A DNA stretch of 64,000 nucleotides from Oscillospiraceae bacterium. Its GTDB lineage: Bacteria; Bacillota; Clostridia; Oscillospirales; Oscillospiraceae. The notes beneath the pieces were generated by a model that was given only the letters and a program-made list of their open reading frames with translations, did no database searches and was not told where the DNA came from. The position numbers were made by a program, and so were the translations under genes. The DNA lies in NCBI GenBank assembly GCA_015067525.1, contig SVMH01000002.1, forward strand, positions 25,080 through 89,079. Direction: 5' to 3'. Below are positions 35,090 through 42,819 of this stretch, piece by piece (positions within the stretch are counted from its first letter, which is position 1; each line of letters starts with the position of its first letter).

Positions 35090-35602
35090 ATGGCACTGAG
35101 AACGATCGTAAAGCAGGGTGACGACTGCCTGAAGAAGGTTTGCCGCCCCGTGACGGAATTCAACAGCCGCCTGCATACGCTGCTGGATGACATGACCGAA
35201 ACGCTGGTGGATTCCGGTGGTGTGGGTCTGGCCGCCCCTCAGGTGGGCGTGCTGCGCCGCGTGGTCGTGGTGATGAACGACGATGAGGAGATCATCGAGC
35301 TGGTCAACCCCGAGATCGTATTCACCGAAGGCGAGCAGACCGGCCTTGAGGGTTGCCTGAGCGTGCCCGGTCGCTTCGGCATCGTGACCCGCCCCTACGT
35401 GGTGCGTGTCCGCGCACAGGACCGCGACGGCAACTTCTTTGAGGTGGAGGATGAGGATTTGACGGCCCGCTGCTTCTGCCACGAGCTGGAGCACCTGGAC
35501 GGCCACCTGTTTGTGGAGCGCGCCGAGAAGATGCTCAGCGACGAGGAGCTGGAAGAGTATATCCGCCAGATGGAAGAAGAAATGGAAGAGGACGAGGACT
35601 GA
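35090..35602 (+). CDS. def: Peptide deformylase
   Basis: The 170-residue enzyme removes the formyl group from nascent proteins. All three motifs are present: GVGLAAPQVG, EGCLSVPG and the metal-binding HELEHLDG. The C-terminus is an acidic Glu/Asp-rich helix (EEMEEDED). It overlaps fmt by one base (35602), so deformylation and formylation enzymes are coupled; fhs supplies the formyl donor. Confidence 0.97.
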   Translation: MALRTIVKQGDDCLKKVCRPVTEFNSRLHTLLDDMTETLVDSGGVGLAAPQVGVLRRVVVVMNDDEEIIELVNPEIVFTEGEQTGLEGCLSVPGRFGIVTRPYVVRVRAQDRDGNFFEVEDEDLTARCFCHELEHLDGHLFVERAEKMLSDEELEEYIRQMEEEMEEDED

Positions 35603-36522
35603 TGCGAATTCTCTTTATGGGGACGCCGGAATTTGCCGTTGCGTCTTTGAAGCGTCTGGTGGAAGACGGGCACGATGTGTGCGGCGTCTTTACCCAGCCC
35701 GATAAGCCGAAGAACCGGGGCATGAAGATGATGTTCTCCCCGGTGAAAGAGTATGCCCTGAGCCAGAACCTCACGGTGTATCAGCCGCTGAAAATGCGCG
35801 ACGGTGAGGCACTTGGCATCGTGCAGCAGCTGCAGCCGGAGCTGATCGTGGTGGCTGCCTACGGCCGCATTCTGCCCGAGGAGATCCTCAATGCGCCCCA
35901 ATACGGCTCCATCAATGTCCACTCCTCGCTGCTGCCTCAGTATCGCGGCGCGGCGCCCATCAACTGGGCCATTTTGGATGGACTGGACGAGACCGGTGTG
36001 ACCATTATGTACATGGCCAAGGAACTGGACGCCGGCGACATCATCCACACGGTGAAAACCACGATTGATATCGACGAAACGGCGCAGGAACTGACGCTGC
36101 GTTTGGCCGATCTGGGCGCGCAGGCGCTGAGCGAAACGGTGGACATGCTGGCCGCCGGTACTGCTGTCCGCACGCCGCAGGAGCATGAAAAGCACACCTA
36201 TGCCCCCATGCTCAGTAAGGCCTTGTCCCCCATTGACTGGACCAAGTCCGCCCGCCGGATCCACGATCAGGTGCGCGGTCTGATCCCGTGGCCCTGCGCC
36301 AGCACGGTGGTGGGCGGCAAGAATGTGAAGGTTTTCAAGACCGCGTTCGGTGCCGAAACGGCGGCTGCACCGGGTACGGTGGTTTCTGCCGGCAAGCAGG
36401 GCATCGAGATTGCCTGCGGCGACGGCAAGACCCTCTATATCACCCAGCTGCAGGCCGAGGGCGGCAAGCGCATGGCCGCGGCCGACTATCTGCGCGGCCA
36501 CAGCGTGCAGGTGGGCGTATGA
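35602..36522 (+). CDS. fmt: Methionyl-tRNA formyltransferase
   Basis: The 306-residue enzyme formylates initiator Met-tRNA with 10-formyl-THF. MRILFMGTPEFAV, the catalytic INVHSSLLPQYRGAAPINWAI (Asn, His) and the D in ITIMYM...LDAGDI are present, followed by the C-terminal OB-like domain with WPCAST. It overlaps rsmB by 4 nt (ATGA). Confidence 0.97.
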   Translation: MRILFMGTPEFAVASLKRLVEDGHDVCGVFTQPDKPKNRGMKMMFSPVKEYALSQNLTVYQPLKMRDGEALGIVQQLQPELIVVAAYGRILPEEILNAPQYGSINVHSSLLPQYRGAAPINWAILDGLDETGVTIMYMAKELDAGDIIHTVKTTIDIDETAQELTLRLADLGAQALSETVDMLAAGTAVRTPQEHEKHTYAPMLSKALSPIDWTKSARRIHDQVRGLIPWPCASTVVGGKNVKVFKTAFGAETAAAPGTVVSAGKQGIEIACGDGKTLYITQLQAEGGKRMAAADYLRGHSVQVGV

Positions 36523-37853
36523 AAGAAGTCAGGAAGCTGGGCGCCCGCGACGTGGCGCTGGAAGTGCTGATGCAGGTGGACCGGGCCAACGCATGGTCGG
36601 ACGGCAGTCTGAAACGTACGATCGCCAAGAATAAGCTGGACAGCCGCGAAGCGGCGCTGGCCACCCGACTGAGCTACGGCGTCATCCAGAACAAGCTGCT
36701 GCTGGACTACTACATCAGCTGTTACTGCACCCAGAAGGCGGAGAAGCTGGAGAGCGTCATCCGTAATATTCTGCGCATCGGCGGCTATCAGATCCTGTTC
36801 ATGGACAAGATCCCCCATCACGCCGCTGTGAATGAAGCGGTGGAGATGACCCGCCGCGCCAATCGCCCTAAGGCCGCCGGTATGGTCAACGCCGTGCTGC
36901 GCAAGTTTGTGGCCAACTGGATGAATATGCCGGCCCTGCCCGGCGCTACGGCGGACTATCTGTCGGTGCGCTACAGCCATCCCAAGTGGCTGGTGGAGCG
37001 CTTGATGGAGCTGCTGGGCCCGGAAGAGGCGGAGGCATATTTCCGCATGAACAACGAGATCGTGCCCACTACCATCCAGACCAACACGCTGAAGACTACG
37101 GCGGAAGAATTGGAAAAGGAACTGCGTCACGCCGGCGTCACAGTGGAAAAGCATCCCTGGCTGCCCGGCTGCTTTGAAGTGAGCGCCACCGGCGATCTGG
37201 AGAGCCTGCCGGCCTTTACCGAGGGCCGCTTTATGGTGCAGGATGCCGCGGCGCGGCTGGTGGCGACCATTGCGCAGCCTGCGCCGGATGCCAAGGTAAT
37301 GGACGTGTGTGCTGCACCCGGCGGCAAGTCCTTTGCGCTGGCCATCGATATGAAGGACCAGGGGCAGATCGTCTCCTGTGATATCCACCCCCATAAGCTT
37401 AAGCTGATCGAAAGCGGCGCGCAGCGTCTGGGCATCACCAGTATCCGCGCCGCACAGGCCGACGGGCGGGAGCCCCATGCCGCATGGCAGCAGACCGCCG
37501 ATCTGGTGGTAGCCGACGTGCCCTGCTCCGGTCTCGGTATCATCCGCAAGAAGCCAGATATCCGCTATAAAAACCCCAAGGAGCTGGCGCAGCTGCCGGC
37601 CATTCAGCTGGCCATTCTGAAAAACGCCTCTACCTACGTCCGCAGCGGCGGTACGCTGATCTATTCCACCTGCACGGTGCTGCCGGAGGAGAATGAGGCG
37701 GTCACAGAGGAATTTCTGGCCAAACACATTGATTTTGAACTGGAAAGCTTTGCCCTGCCGCTGCCCATCGGCAAGCAGAAGGGTCACCTGACCCTCTGGC
37801 CTCAGCGGTTTGGCACAGACGGATTCTATATCTGCCGTATGCGCAGGAAATGA
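36519..37853 (+). CDS. rsmB: 16S rRNA m5C967 methyltransferase
   Basis: ATG 36519 gives 444 residues; the ORF track starts far upstream inside fmt. The N-terminal NusB-like domain (~1-150, ALEVLMQV, HHAAVNEAVEM) precedes the SAM methyltransferase, with VCAAPGGKS (SAM), DVPCSGLGI (a catalytic Cys) and STCTVLPEENE (the second Cys). It modifies C967 of 16S rRNA. It belongs to the def-fmt-rsmB-rlmN block. Confidence 0.96.
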   Translation: MKEVRKLGARDVALEVLMQVDRANAWSDGSLKRTIAKNKLDSREAALATRLSYGVIQNKLLLDYYISCYCTQKAEKLESVIRNILRIGGYQILFMDKIPHHAAVNEAVEMTRRANRPKAAGMVNAVLRKFVANWMNMPALPGATADYLSVRYSHPKWLVERLMELLGPEEAEAYFRMNNEIVPTTIQTNTLKTTAEELEKELRHAGVTVEKHPWLPGCFEVSATGDLESLPAFTEGRFMVQDAAARLVATIAQPAPDAKVMDVCAAPGGKSFALAIDMKDQGQIVSCDIHPHKLKLIESGAQRLGITSIRAAQADGREPHAAWQQTADLVVADVPCSGLGIIRKKPDIRYKNPKELAQLPAIQLAILKNASTYVRSGGTLIYSTCTVLPEENEAVTEEFLAKHIDFELESFALPLPIGKQKGHLTLWPQRFGTDGFYICRMRRK

Positions 37854-37863
37854 GGATGTATTC

Positions 37864-38901
37864 ATGACCGACATCAAATCCATGACATTGGAAGAGATCA
37901 CGCAGGCCTGCCGTGACATGGGCGAACCCGCCTTTCGCGGCAAGCAGATCTTCACATGGCTTCATAAGGGTGTGACCTCTTTTGACGGCATGAGTAACCT
38001 CTCCAAGGCCCTGCGGGAAAAGCTGGCGGCGCAGTACTATATCACCGCGCCCACCGTGGCCCGCAAGCAGATGTCGAAACTGGACGGTACCATCAAGTAC
38101 TTGTGGGAACTGGGCGACGGCAACTGTATTGAGACGGTGCTGATGCAGTATAAGCATGGCAACACGGTCTGCATTTCCTCGCAGGTGGGCTGCCGTATGG
38201 GCTGCGCCTTCTGCGCCTCCACCATTGCCGGCAAGCTGCGCGATCTGCGCCCCTCCGAAATGGTGGATCAGGTGCTCTTTACCCAGCTGGACAGCGGTCA
38301 GGAGATCTCCAACATCGTGCTCATGGGCATTGGTGAGCCGCTGGACAACATGGATAATGTCCTGCGCTTTCTGGAGCTGATCAACCATGCCGACGGCATG
38401 AACATCGGTATGCGGCATATCAGCCTGTCTACCTGCGGTGTCATTCCGGGTATCGACCGTCTGGCGGAGCTGCAGCTGCAGCTGACGCTGTCTGTTTCGC
38501 TCCACGCACCGGACAGTGAGACCCGCTCGCGCATCATGCCGGTGAACCGGGCCTACGATGTGGAGGAGCTGTTCGCCGCCTGCCAGCGCTATTTTAAAAA
38601 GACCGGCCGCCGCATTTCCTTTGAGTATTCCATGATCGACGGTGTCAACGACAACGATTGGCAGGCGGATCTCATCGCCAAGCGGATCGCCGGTATGCCG
38701 GGTCATGTGAATCTGATCCCGCTCAATGACGTGGTAGAGAGCCCGTTCAAACCCAGCAAACGGATCGCAGCCTTCCAGAAACGACTGCAGTCCCACGGCG
38801 TCACCGCTACGGTGCGCCGGAGTCTGGGCGGAGATATTGATGCATCCTGCGGCCAGCTGCGCCGCAAAGCGATGGAGGAAAGGGGAGAGCTTCCGAAATG
38901 A
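37864..38901 (+). CDS. rlmN: Dual-specificity rRNA/tRNA adenine C2 methyltransferase
   Basis: ATG 37864 gives 345 residues, the family length. This radical SAM enzyme methylates A2503 of 23S rRNA and A37 of some tRNAs. The radical SAM cysteines are in CRMGCAFC (CX3CX2C), GIGEPLDN is a SAM-binding loop, and the C-terminal DASCGQL contains the catalytic Cys. It overlaps prpC by 4 nt. Confidence 0.97.
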   Translation: MTDIKSMTLEEITQACRDMGEPAFRGKQIFTWLHKGVTSFDGMSNLSKALREKLAAQYYITAPTVARKQMSKLDGTIKYLWELGDGNCIETVLMQYKHGNTVCISSQVGCRMGCAFCASTIAGKLRDLRPSEMVDQVLFTQLDSGQEISNIVLMGIGEPLDNMDNVLRFLELINHADGMNIGMRHISLSTCGVIPGIDRLAELQLQLTLSVSLHAPDSETRSRIMPVNRAYDVEELFAACQRYFKKTGRRISFEYSMIDGVNDNDWQADLIAKRIAGMPGHVNLIPLNDVVESPFKPSKRIAAFQKRLQSHGVTATVRRSLGGDIDASCGQLRRKAMEERGELPK

Positions 38902-39629
38902 GATCGTGGGGAATCACGGATGCCGGCGTGGTCCGGCATGAAAATCAGGACTCCTATGATGTGCGGACTGTTGCCAGCTTTACTTCCGCCATTGTGTGCG
39001 ATGGCATGGGCGGTGTGGCCGGCGGTCGTTTGGCCAGCTCCATCGCTGTGGAGCGCTTCCAGAATGAGATCGAGCAGGTGCTGCAGGAAAGCATGAGCTT
39101 GCAGCAGATCGGTCAGGCGGCGGACTACGCCGTGTCTCTTGCCAATGACGCCATCCGCAAGCGGGCGGCGGAGGAGGCGGCTTATCAGCACATGGGTACC
39201 ACCTTGGTGTGCGCTCTGGCGCGGGACAAGCAGGTGGTCATCATCAATGTGGGTGACAGCCGCGCTTATCATATCAGCCGTGACGGCATCCGCCAGATCA
39301 GCCGCGACCACTCTCTGGTGGAGGTGTTGGTGGAGCGGGGTGACCTGACGCCGGAGGAGGCCAAGCATCATCCCCAGCGCAATTTGATTACAAGGGCCTT
39401 GGGCCCCGATGCGTCCGTGCAGACGGACAGCTTTTATGTGGAATGGAAGCAGGGTGATTTTCTCCTGCTGTGTTCCGACGGTCTGGTCAATACGGTATCG
39501 GACCAGGAGATCTTGTTTGAGGTGATCCATAATGGAGAACCGGACACCTGTCTGGCGCGGCTCGTCGCCCTGTCCAGACAGCGTGGGGCGCCGGATAACG
39601 TGACGGCAGTCCTGCTGATGAACATTTGA
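38898..39629 (+). CDS. prpC: PP2C-type Ser/Thr phosphatase
   Basis: The 243-residue PP2C phosphatase has RHENQDSY, VCDGMGGVAGG, VGDSRAYHI and SDGLVNTVSD with the metal aspartates, and a C-terminal GAPDNVTAVLL. It reverses phosphorylation by the adjacent kinase. The start overlaps rlmN (ATGA) and prkC follows 31 nt later. Confidence 0.96.
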   Translation: MRSWGITDAGVVRHENQDSYDVRTVASFTSAIVCDGMGGVAGGRLASSIAVERFQNEIEQVLQESMSLQQIGQAADYAVSLANDAIRKRAAEEAAYQHMGTTLVCALARDKQVVIINVGDSRAYHISRDGIRQISRDHSLVEVLVERGDLTPEEAKHHPQRNLITRALGPDASVQTDSFYVEWKQGDFLLLCSDGLVNTVSDQEILFEVIHNGEPDTCLARLVALSRQRGAPDNVTAVLLMNI

Positions 39630-39660
39630 TCTGTCAACAAGACGAAAGGAACGGTCATTT

Positions 39661-41571
39661 ATGGATCAGTACATTGGAAAAATGCTGGACAACCGATATG
39701 AGCTGCTTGAGCTGATCGGAAGCGGCGGCATGGCCAACGTCTATAAGGCCAAGTGCCACCGTCTCAACCGCATGGTCGCGGTGAAGATCCTCAAGAGCGA
39801 TCTGGCTGACAGCGCGGAGTTCCGCCGCCGTTTCCGGGATGAGTCCCAGGCGGTAGCCCAGCTGTCGCATGCCAATATCATGTCCGTTTACGATGTTTCC
39901 CGCAACAGTGAGCTGGAATACATTGTTATGGAGCTTATCGAGGGTATTACCCTCAAGCAGTATATGGAGCGCCGTGGCCAGATGGACTGGCGCGAAGCGC
40001 TGCACTTCATCGCGCAGATCATGCGCGGTCTCAGCCACGCCCACAGCCGCGGTATCATCCACCGCGACATCAAGCCCCAGAACATCATGATTCTGCGGGA
40101 CGGAAGCGTGAAGGTGGCCGATTTTGGTATCGCCTGCCTTGCTGACACCACGCAGACCCTGACGCAGGAAGCGCTGGGCAGCGTGCACTATATCTCTCCC
40201 GAACAGGCCCGCGGCGACCGGATGGACGCCCGCTCCGACATTTACTCCGCCGGCGTGGTGCTCTACGAAATGCTGACAAACCGTCTGCCTTTTGAGGGCG
40301 ACAGTGCGGTGTCGGTGGCCATCCAGCACCTGAGCTCTGTGCCTCTGGACCCCCGCGAGATCAACCCCGATGTGCCCGAGGCGCTGGAGCTGATCTGCAA
40401 GAAGGCCATGAGTCCCAGTCTGGAGAAGCGCTATGCTTCGGCGGATGCCATGCTGGAGGATCTGGAGCGGTTCCGCAAGGACCCGGCCACGGATTTTGCC
40501 TATATCCGCGCCGACCTGCAGGAGCAGCAGGATACTGAGCCCACCCAGCCCATCGCGGCAGCCGAGGTAGTCGCCGCCACCAAAGCGGTGCGGGATAAGC
40601 AGGCCGCTGACGCCGCGGCGGAAGAGAAAAAGCGCAGAAATAAGATGCTTTTCATCATTCTGGGCGCATTTGCCGCCTTGCTGCTGCTGATTTTCGTCAT
40701 TTTCAAAATCGCCTCCGGTTTTGGCGAGAAGGAGCCGGACTCCTTCGAAGTGCCGAATCTGCTGGGTAAGACCGTGGAAGAGGCGGAGCTGATGCCGGAG
40801 ATCAACGGCATCTTCACCATTGAAGTGGCGGGCAGCAAGATCAATCCCTCCTATGAGCCCGGCCAGATCATCGATCAGGATCCCAAGGCCGGTGTGACCC
40901 GCAAGACAGACCTTCTCATTACGGTCTATGTCTGCGTGGAGGAGGAAACGGAGATCATGCCCGACGTGCTGGGTAAAAAATTCCAGGAGGCCAAGGTTTT
41001 TCTGAACAACATGCAGCTGGACCTCAAGTATATCCAGAACACGGACTATTCCGACAAGTATCCGGAAGGCGAAGTCATGGCCACCCAGCCCACCAAGGGT
41101 GAACCGCTGCGGGAAGGCGACACTGTGGTGCTGACGGTCAGTAAGGGCCCGAAGCTGCTGATGCCCAACTTCGTGGGCAAGACCATCGAAGAGGCTGCGC
41201 TGACAGCTGAGAGCATGGGCCTGATCGTAAAGGAGCATGTACTGCAGTTCAGCAGCAAGCCTGCCGGCACGGTGTTGGAGCAGTCGTTGGCGGCCAGTGC
41301 GGAGATCAAGGCGGGTGACGAGGTCACCTTCACCGTCAGTCAGGGCCCGGAGATGGTGACATATGCCTACGAGTACACCATTCCCGACCAGTATACCGGT
41401 ACGGTGCAGGTGGAATTCCGTCTTGACGGCGCGGTGATCGGCAACGTAGAAGTGGATGCCGATGCCAGCCGTACCGGCACTTATACCTTCAGCGGTGAAA
41501 AGGGCGCAAAGGCCATTGTTGCCATTTTGATCAATGGAACACAGGAAATCGGTGAGGAGATCACATTTTGA
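39661..41571 (+). CDS. prkC: PASTA-domain Ser/Thr kinase
   Basis: The 636-residue membrane kinase senses peptidoglycan fragments, for example during growth and spore germination in Bacillus. The kinase domain (~1-270) has the Gly-rich IGSGGMANVYKA, Lys42 in VAVKIL, HRDIKPQN and DFG. A charged Ala/Lys linker precedes a single transmembrane helix (~328-350). Three PASTA repeats follow outside (~361-427, 428-497, 498-565), then an extra beta-rich tail. It overlaps rsgA by 4 nt. Confidence 0.97.
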   Translation: MDQYIGKMLDNRYELLELIGSGGMANVYKAKCHRLNRMVAVKILKSDLADSAEFRRRFRDESQAVAQLSHANIMSVYDVSRNSELEYIVMELIEGITLKQYMERRGQMDWREALHFIAQIMRGLSHAHSRGIIHRDIKPQNIMILRDGSVKVADFGIACLADTTQTLTQEALGSVHYISPEQARGDRMDARSDIYSAGVVLYEMLTNRLPFEGDSAVSVAIQHLSSVPLDPREINPDVPEALELICKKAMSPSLEKRYASADAMLEDLERFRKDPATDFAYIRADLQEQQDTEPTQPIAAAEVVAATKAVRDKQAADAAAEEKKRRNKMLFIILGAFAALLLLIFVIFKIASGFGEKEPDSFEVPNLLGKTVEEAELMPEINGIFTIEVAGSKINPSYEPGQIIDQDPKAGVTRKTDLLITVYVCVEEETEIMPDVLGKKFQEAKVFLNNMQLDLKYIQNTDYSDKYPEGEVMATQPTKGEPLREGDTVVLTVSKGPKLLMPNFVGKTIEEAALTAESMGLIVKEHVLQFSSKPAGTVLEQSLAASAEIKAGDEVTFTVSQGPEMVTYAYEYTIPDQYTGTVQVEFRLDGAVIGNVEVDADASRTGTYTFSGEKGAKAIVAILINGTQEIGEEITF

Positions 41572-42449
41572 GCAGAGGCAGAATTGAAAAAGCACTCAGC
41601 GGCTTTTACTATGTCAATATCGGCTCGGAGGTGCTGCAATGCCGCGCCCGCGGCAAGTTCCGTCGGGAGGGCATGTCCCCTCTGGTGGGCGACTGGGTCG
41701 AGGTTCGGGAACTGGGCGGCGGCGAAGGCTTTGTTGAGGCCGTGGAGGAGCGAAAGAATGTATTCTCCCGTCCCGCGGCCGCCAATATCGACCAGCTGGT
41801 CATCATCGCCTCCGGCGCCATTCCTGTCACCGATCCCTATCTGATCGACCGCATTTCCGCCATTGCGGCGCTGAAGGGCTGTCAGGTGCTGGTGGTGCTG
41901 AATAAGTGCGATCTGGACCGTGCCGAAGAACTCTATGAGATCTATCGAGCCTCTGCCATCCCTGTGCTGCGCGTCAGCGCAGAAACGGGTGAAGGTCTGG
42001 AAGATCTTCGTGCCGCAATCGCTGGAAAGCTCAATGCCTTTACAGGAAATTCCGGTGTGGGCAAGTCCAGTATCCTCAATTCGCTCGATCCGGCGTTCTC
42101 ACTGCCGGTGGGTGAGGTGAGCAAGGCGCTGGGCCGCGGACGCCATACCACGCGCCATGTAGAGATGTTTTCTCTGGGTGACGACACCTACGTCATCGAT
42201 ACACCGGGCTTTTCCTCCTTTGACACCGAGGAACTGAATCTGGAACTCAAGCAGCGTCTATCGGAGACCTTTCCGGAGTTTGCGCCCTATACGGATGACT
42301 GCCGCTTTGTCGGCTGCCGTCACGTGAAGGAGAAGGGCTGCGCTGTGCTGCAGGCGGTGAAGGATGGAAAGATCCCCCGCGCCCGCCACGCCAGTTATGT
42401 GCGTCTGGCAGAGGAGCTCAAAGGCGTTAACGAATGGGATAAGAAATAA
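41568..42449 (+). CDS. rsgA: Ribosome small subunit-dependent GTPase A
   Basis: The 293-residue circularly permuted GTPase helps 30S maturation. An OB domain (~1-65) is followed by LNKCD (G4), SAETGEG (G5), GNSGVGKSS (G1, P-loop), TTRHVEMF (G2) and DTPGFSSF (G3), then a zinc region CRFVGCRHVKEKGC. The start is TTG 41568, overlapping the prkC stop in TTGA, with GGTGAGGAG upstream. It closes the prpC-prkC-rsgA trio. Confidence 0.97.
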   Translation: MSRGRIEKALSGFYYVNIGSEVLQCRARGKFRREGMSPLVGDWVEVRELGGGEGFVEAVEERKNVFSRPAAANIDQLVIIASGAIPVTDPYLIDRISAIAALKGCQVLVVLNKCDLDRAEELYEIYRASAIPVLRVSAETGEGLEDLRAAIAGKLNAFTGNSGVGKSSILNSLDPAFSLPVGEVSKALGRGRHTTRHVEMFSLGDDTYVIDTPGFSSFDTEELNLELKQRLSETFPEFAPYTDDCRFVGCRHVKEKGCAVLQAVKDGKIPRARHASYVRLAEELKGVNEWDKK

Positions 42450-42450
42450 A

Positions 42451-42481
42451 AAAGAGGAGTGCCGTGCACTCCTCTTTTTTT
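42451..42481 (+). terminator. Terminator of the rsgA operon
   Basis: AAAGAGGAGTGC pairs with GCACTCCTCTTT around CGT and is followed by T residues. Confidence 0.93.
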
Positions 42482-42495
42482 GCGCACATATACTA
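42468..42495 (+). promoter_or_regulatory. Candidate mother-cell (sigma-K/E) promoter
   Basis: AC is followed after 17 nt by CATATACTA, matching the CATAnnnTA -10 of sigma-K and close to sigma-E. It starts inside the preceding terminator and lies just before the small gene at 42515, which is followed by spoVM. Confidence 0.5.
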
Positions 42496-42514
42496 TGACA
42501 GAGGAGGGGCGAAT

Positions 42515-42667
42515 ATGAGAAGAAACGATTGTGGTACCGTGATCGGTATATGTGCGTTGGGGCTGGGGTTAGGAATTCTGGTGGCCGCTGTGTTCCCCGT
42601 GGGAGCTCTGATGTTCATCGTGTCGTTTCTGCTGATCGCCTGCGGATGCTGCTGTCTGAAACGTTGA
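42515..42667 (+). CDS. 50-residue membrane protein next to spoVM
   Basis: ATG 42515 sits behind GAGGAGGGG. After a short MRRNDCG lead come two close hydrophobic stretches (~9-26 and ~28-43) ending in CGCCCLKR. I do not recognise a family. It is wedged between rsgA and spoVM and preceded by a mother-cell-type promoter candidate, so a sporulation role is likely (inference). It ends 12 nt before the spoVM start, so the two are co-transcribed. Confidence 0.7.
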   Translation: MRRNDCGTVIGICALGLGLGILVAAVFPVGALMFIVSFLLIACGCCCLKR

Positions 42668-42679
42668 GGAGGGATAGGG

Positions 42680-42754
42680 ATGAAAATCGTGGTCTGGAAG
42701 GCGCCTAAATTGCTGCGCGGTATTCTGGCGCGAATTTTTGCCGTTGGGGAATAA
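42680..42754 (+). CDS. spoVM: Stage V sporulation protein SpoVM (24 aa)
   Basis: This 24-codon gene is too short for the ORF track. The peptide MKIVVWKAPKLLRGILARIF... matches the pattern of Bacillus SpoVM at M1, K2, K7, P9, K10, L12, G14 and I15. It keeps the helix-breaking Pro9 and the amphipathic, positively charged helix that senses membrane curvature and anchors the SpoIVA coat basement layer. GGAGGG precedes ATG 42680. In B. subtilis spoVM also lies downstream of prpC-prkC-rsgA, so synteny supports the call; the intervening rpe and thiN are absent here and rpmB has moved away. Confidence 0.88.
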   Translation: MKIVVWKAPKLLRGILARIFAVGE

Positions 42755-42777
42755 GCTGCCTTATGAATTCATACTCT
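42751..42777 (+). promoter_or_regulatory. Candidate sigma-E promoter of the SPOCS-LysM gene
   Basis: ATA is followed after 16 nt by CATACTCT, resembling sigma-E -35/-10 elements, about 43 nt before ATG 42820. The first bases overlap the spoVM stop codon. Confidence 0.45.
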
Positions 42778-42819
42778 GGAACAGCACAGGAAGTACATGT
42801 GATCGAGAGGGTATGATAT

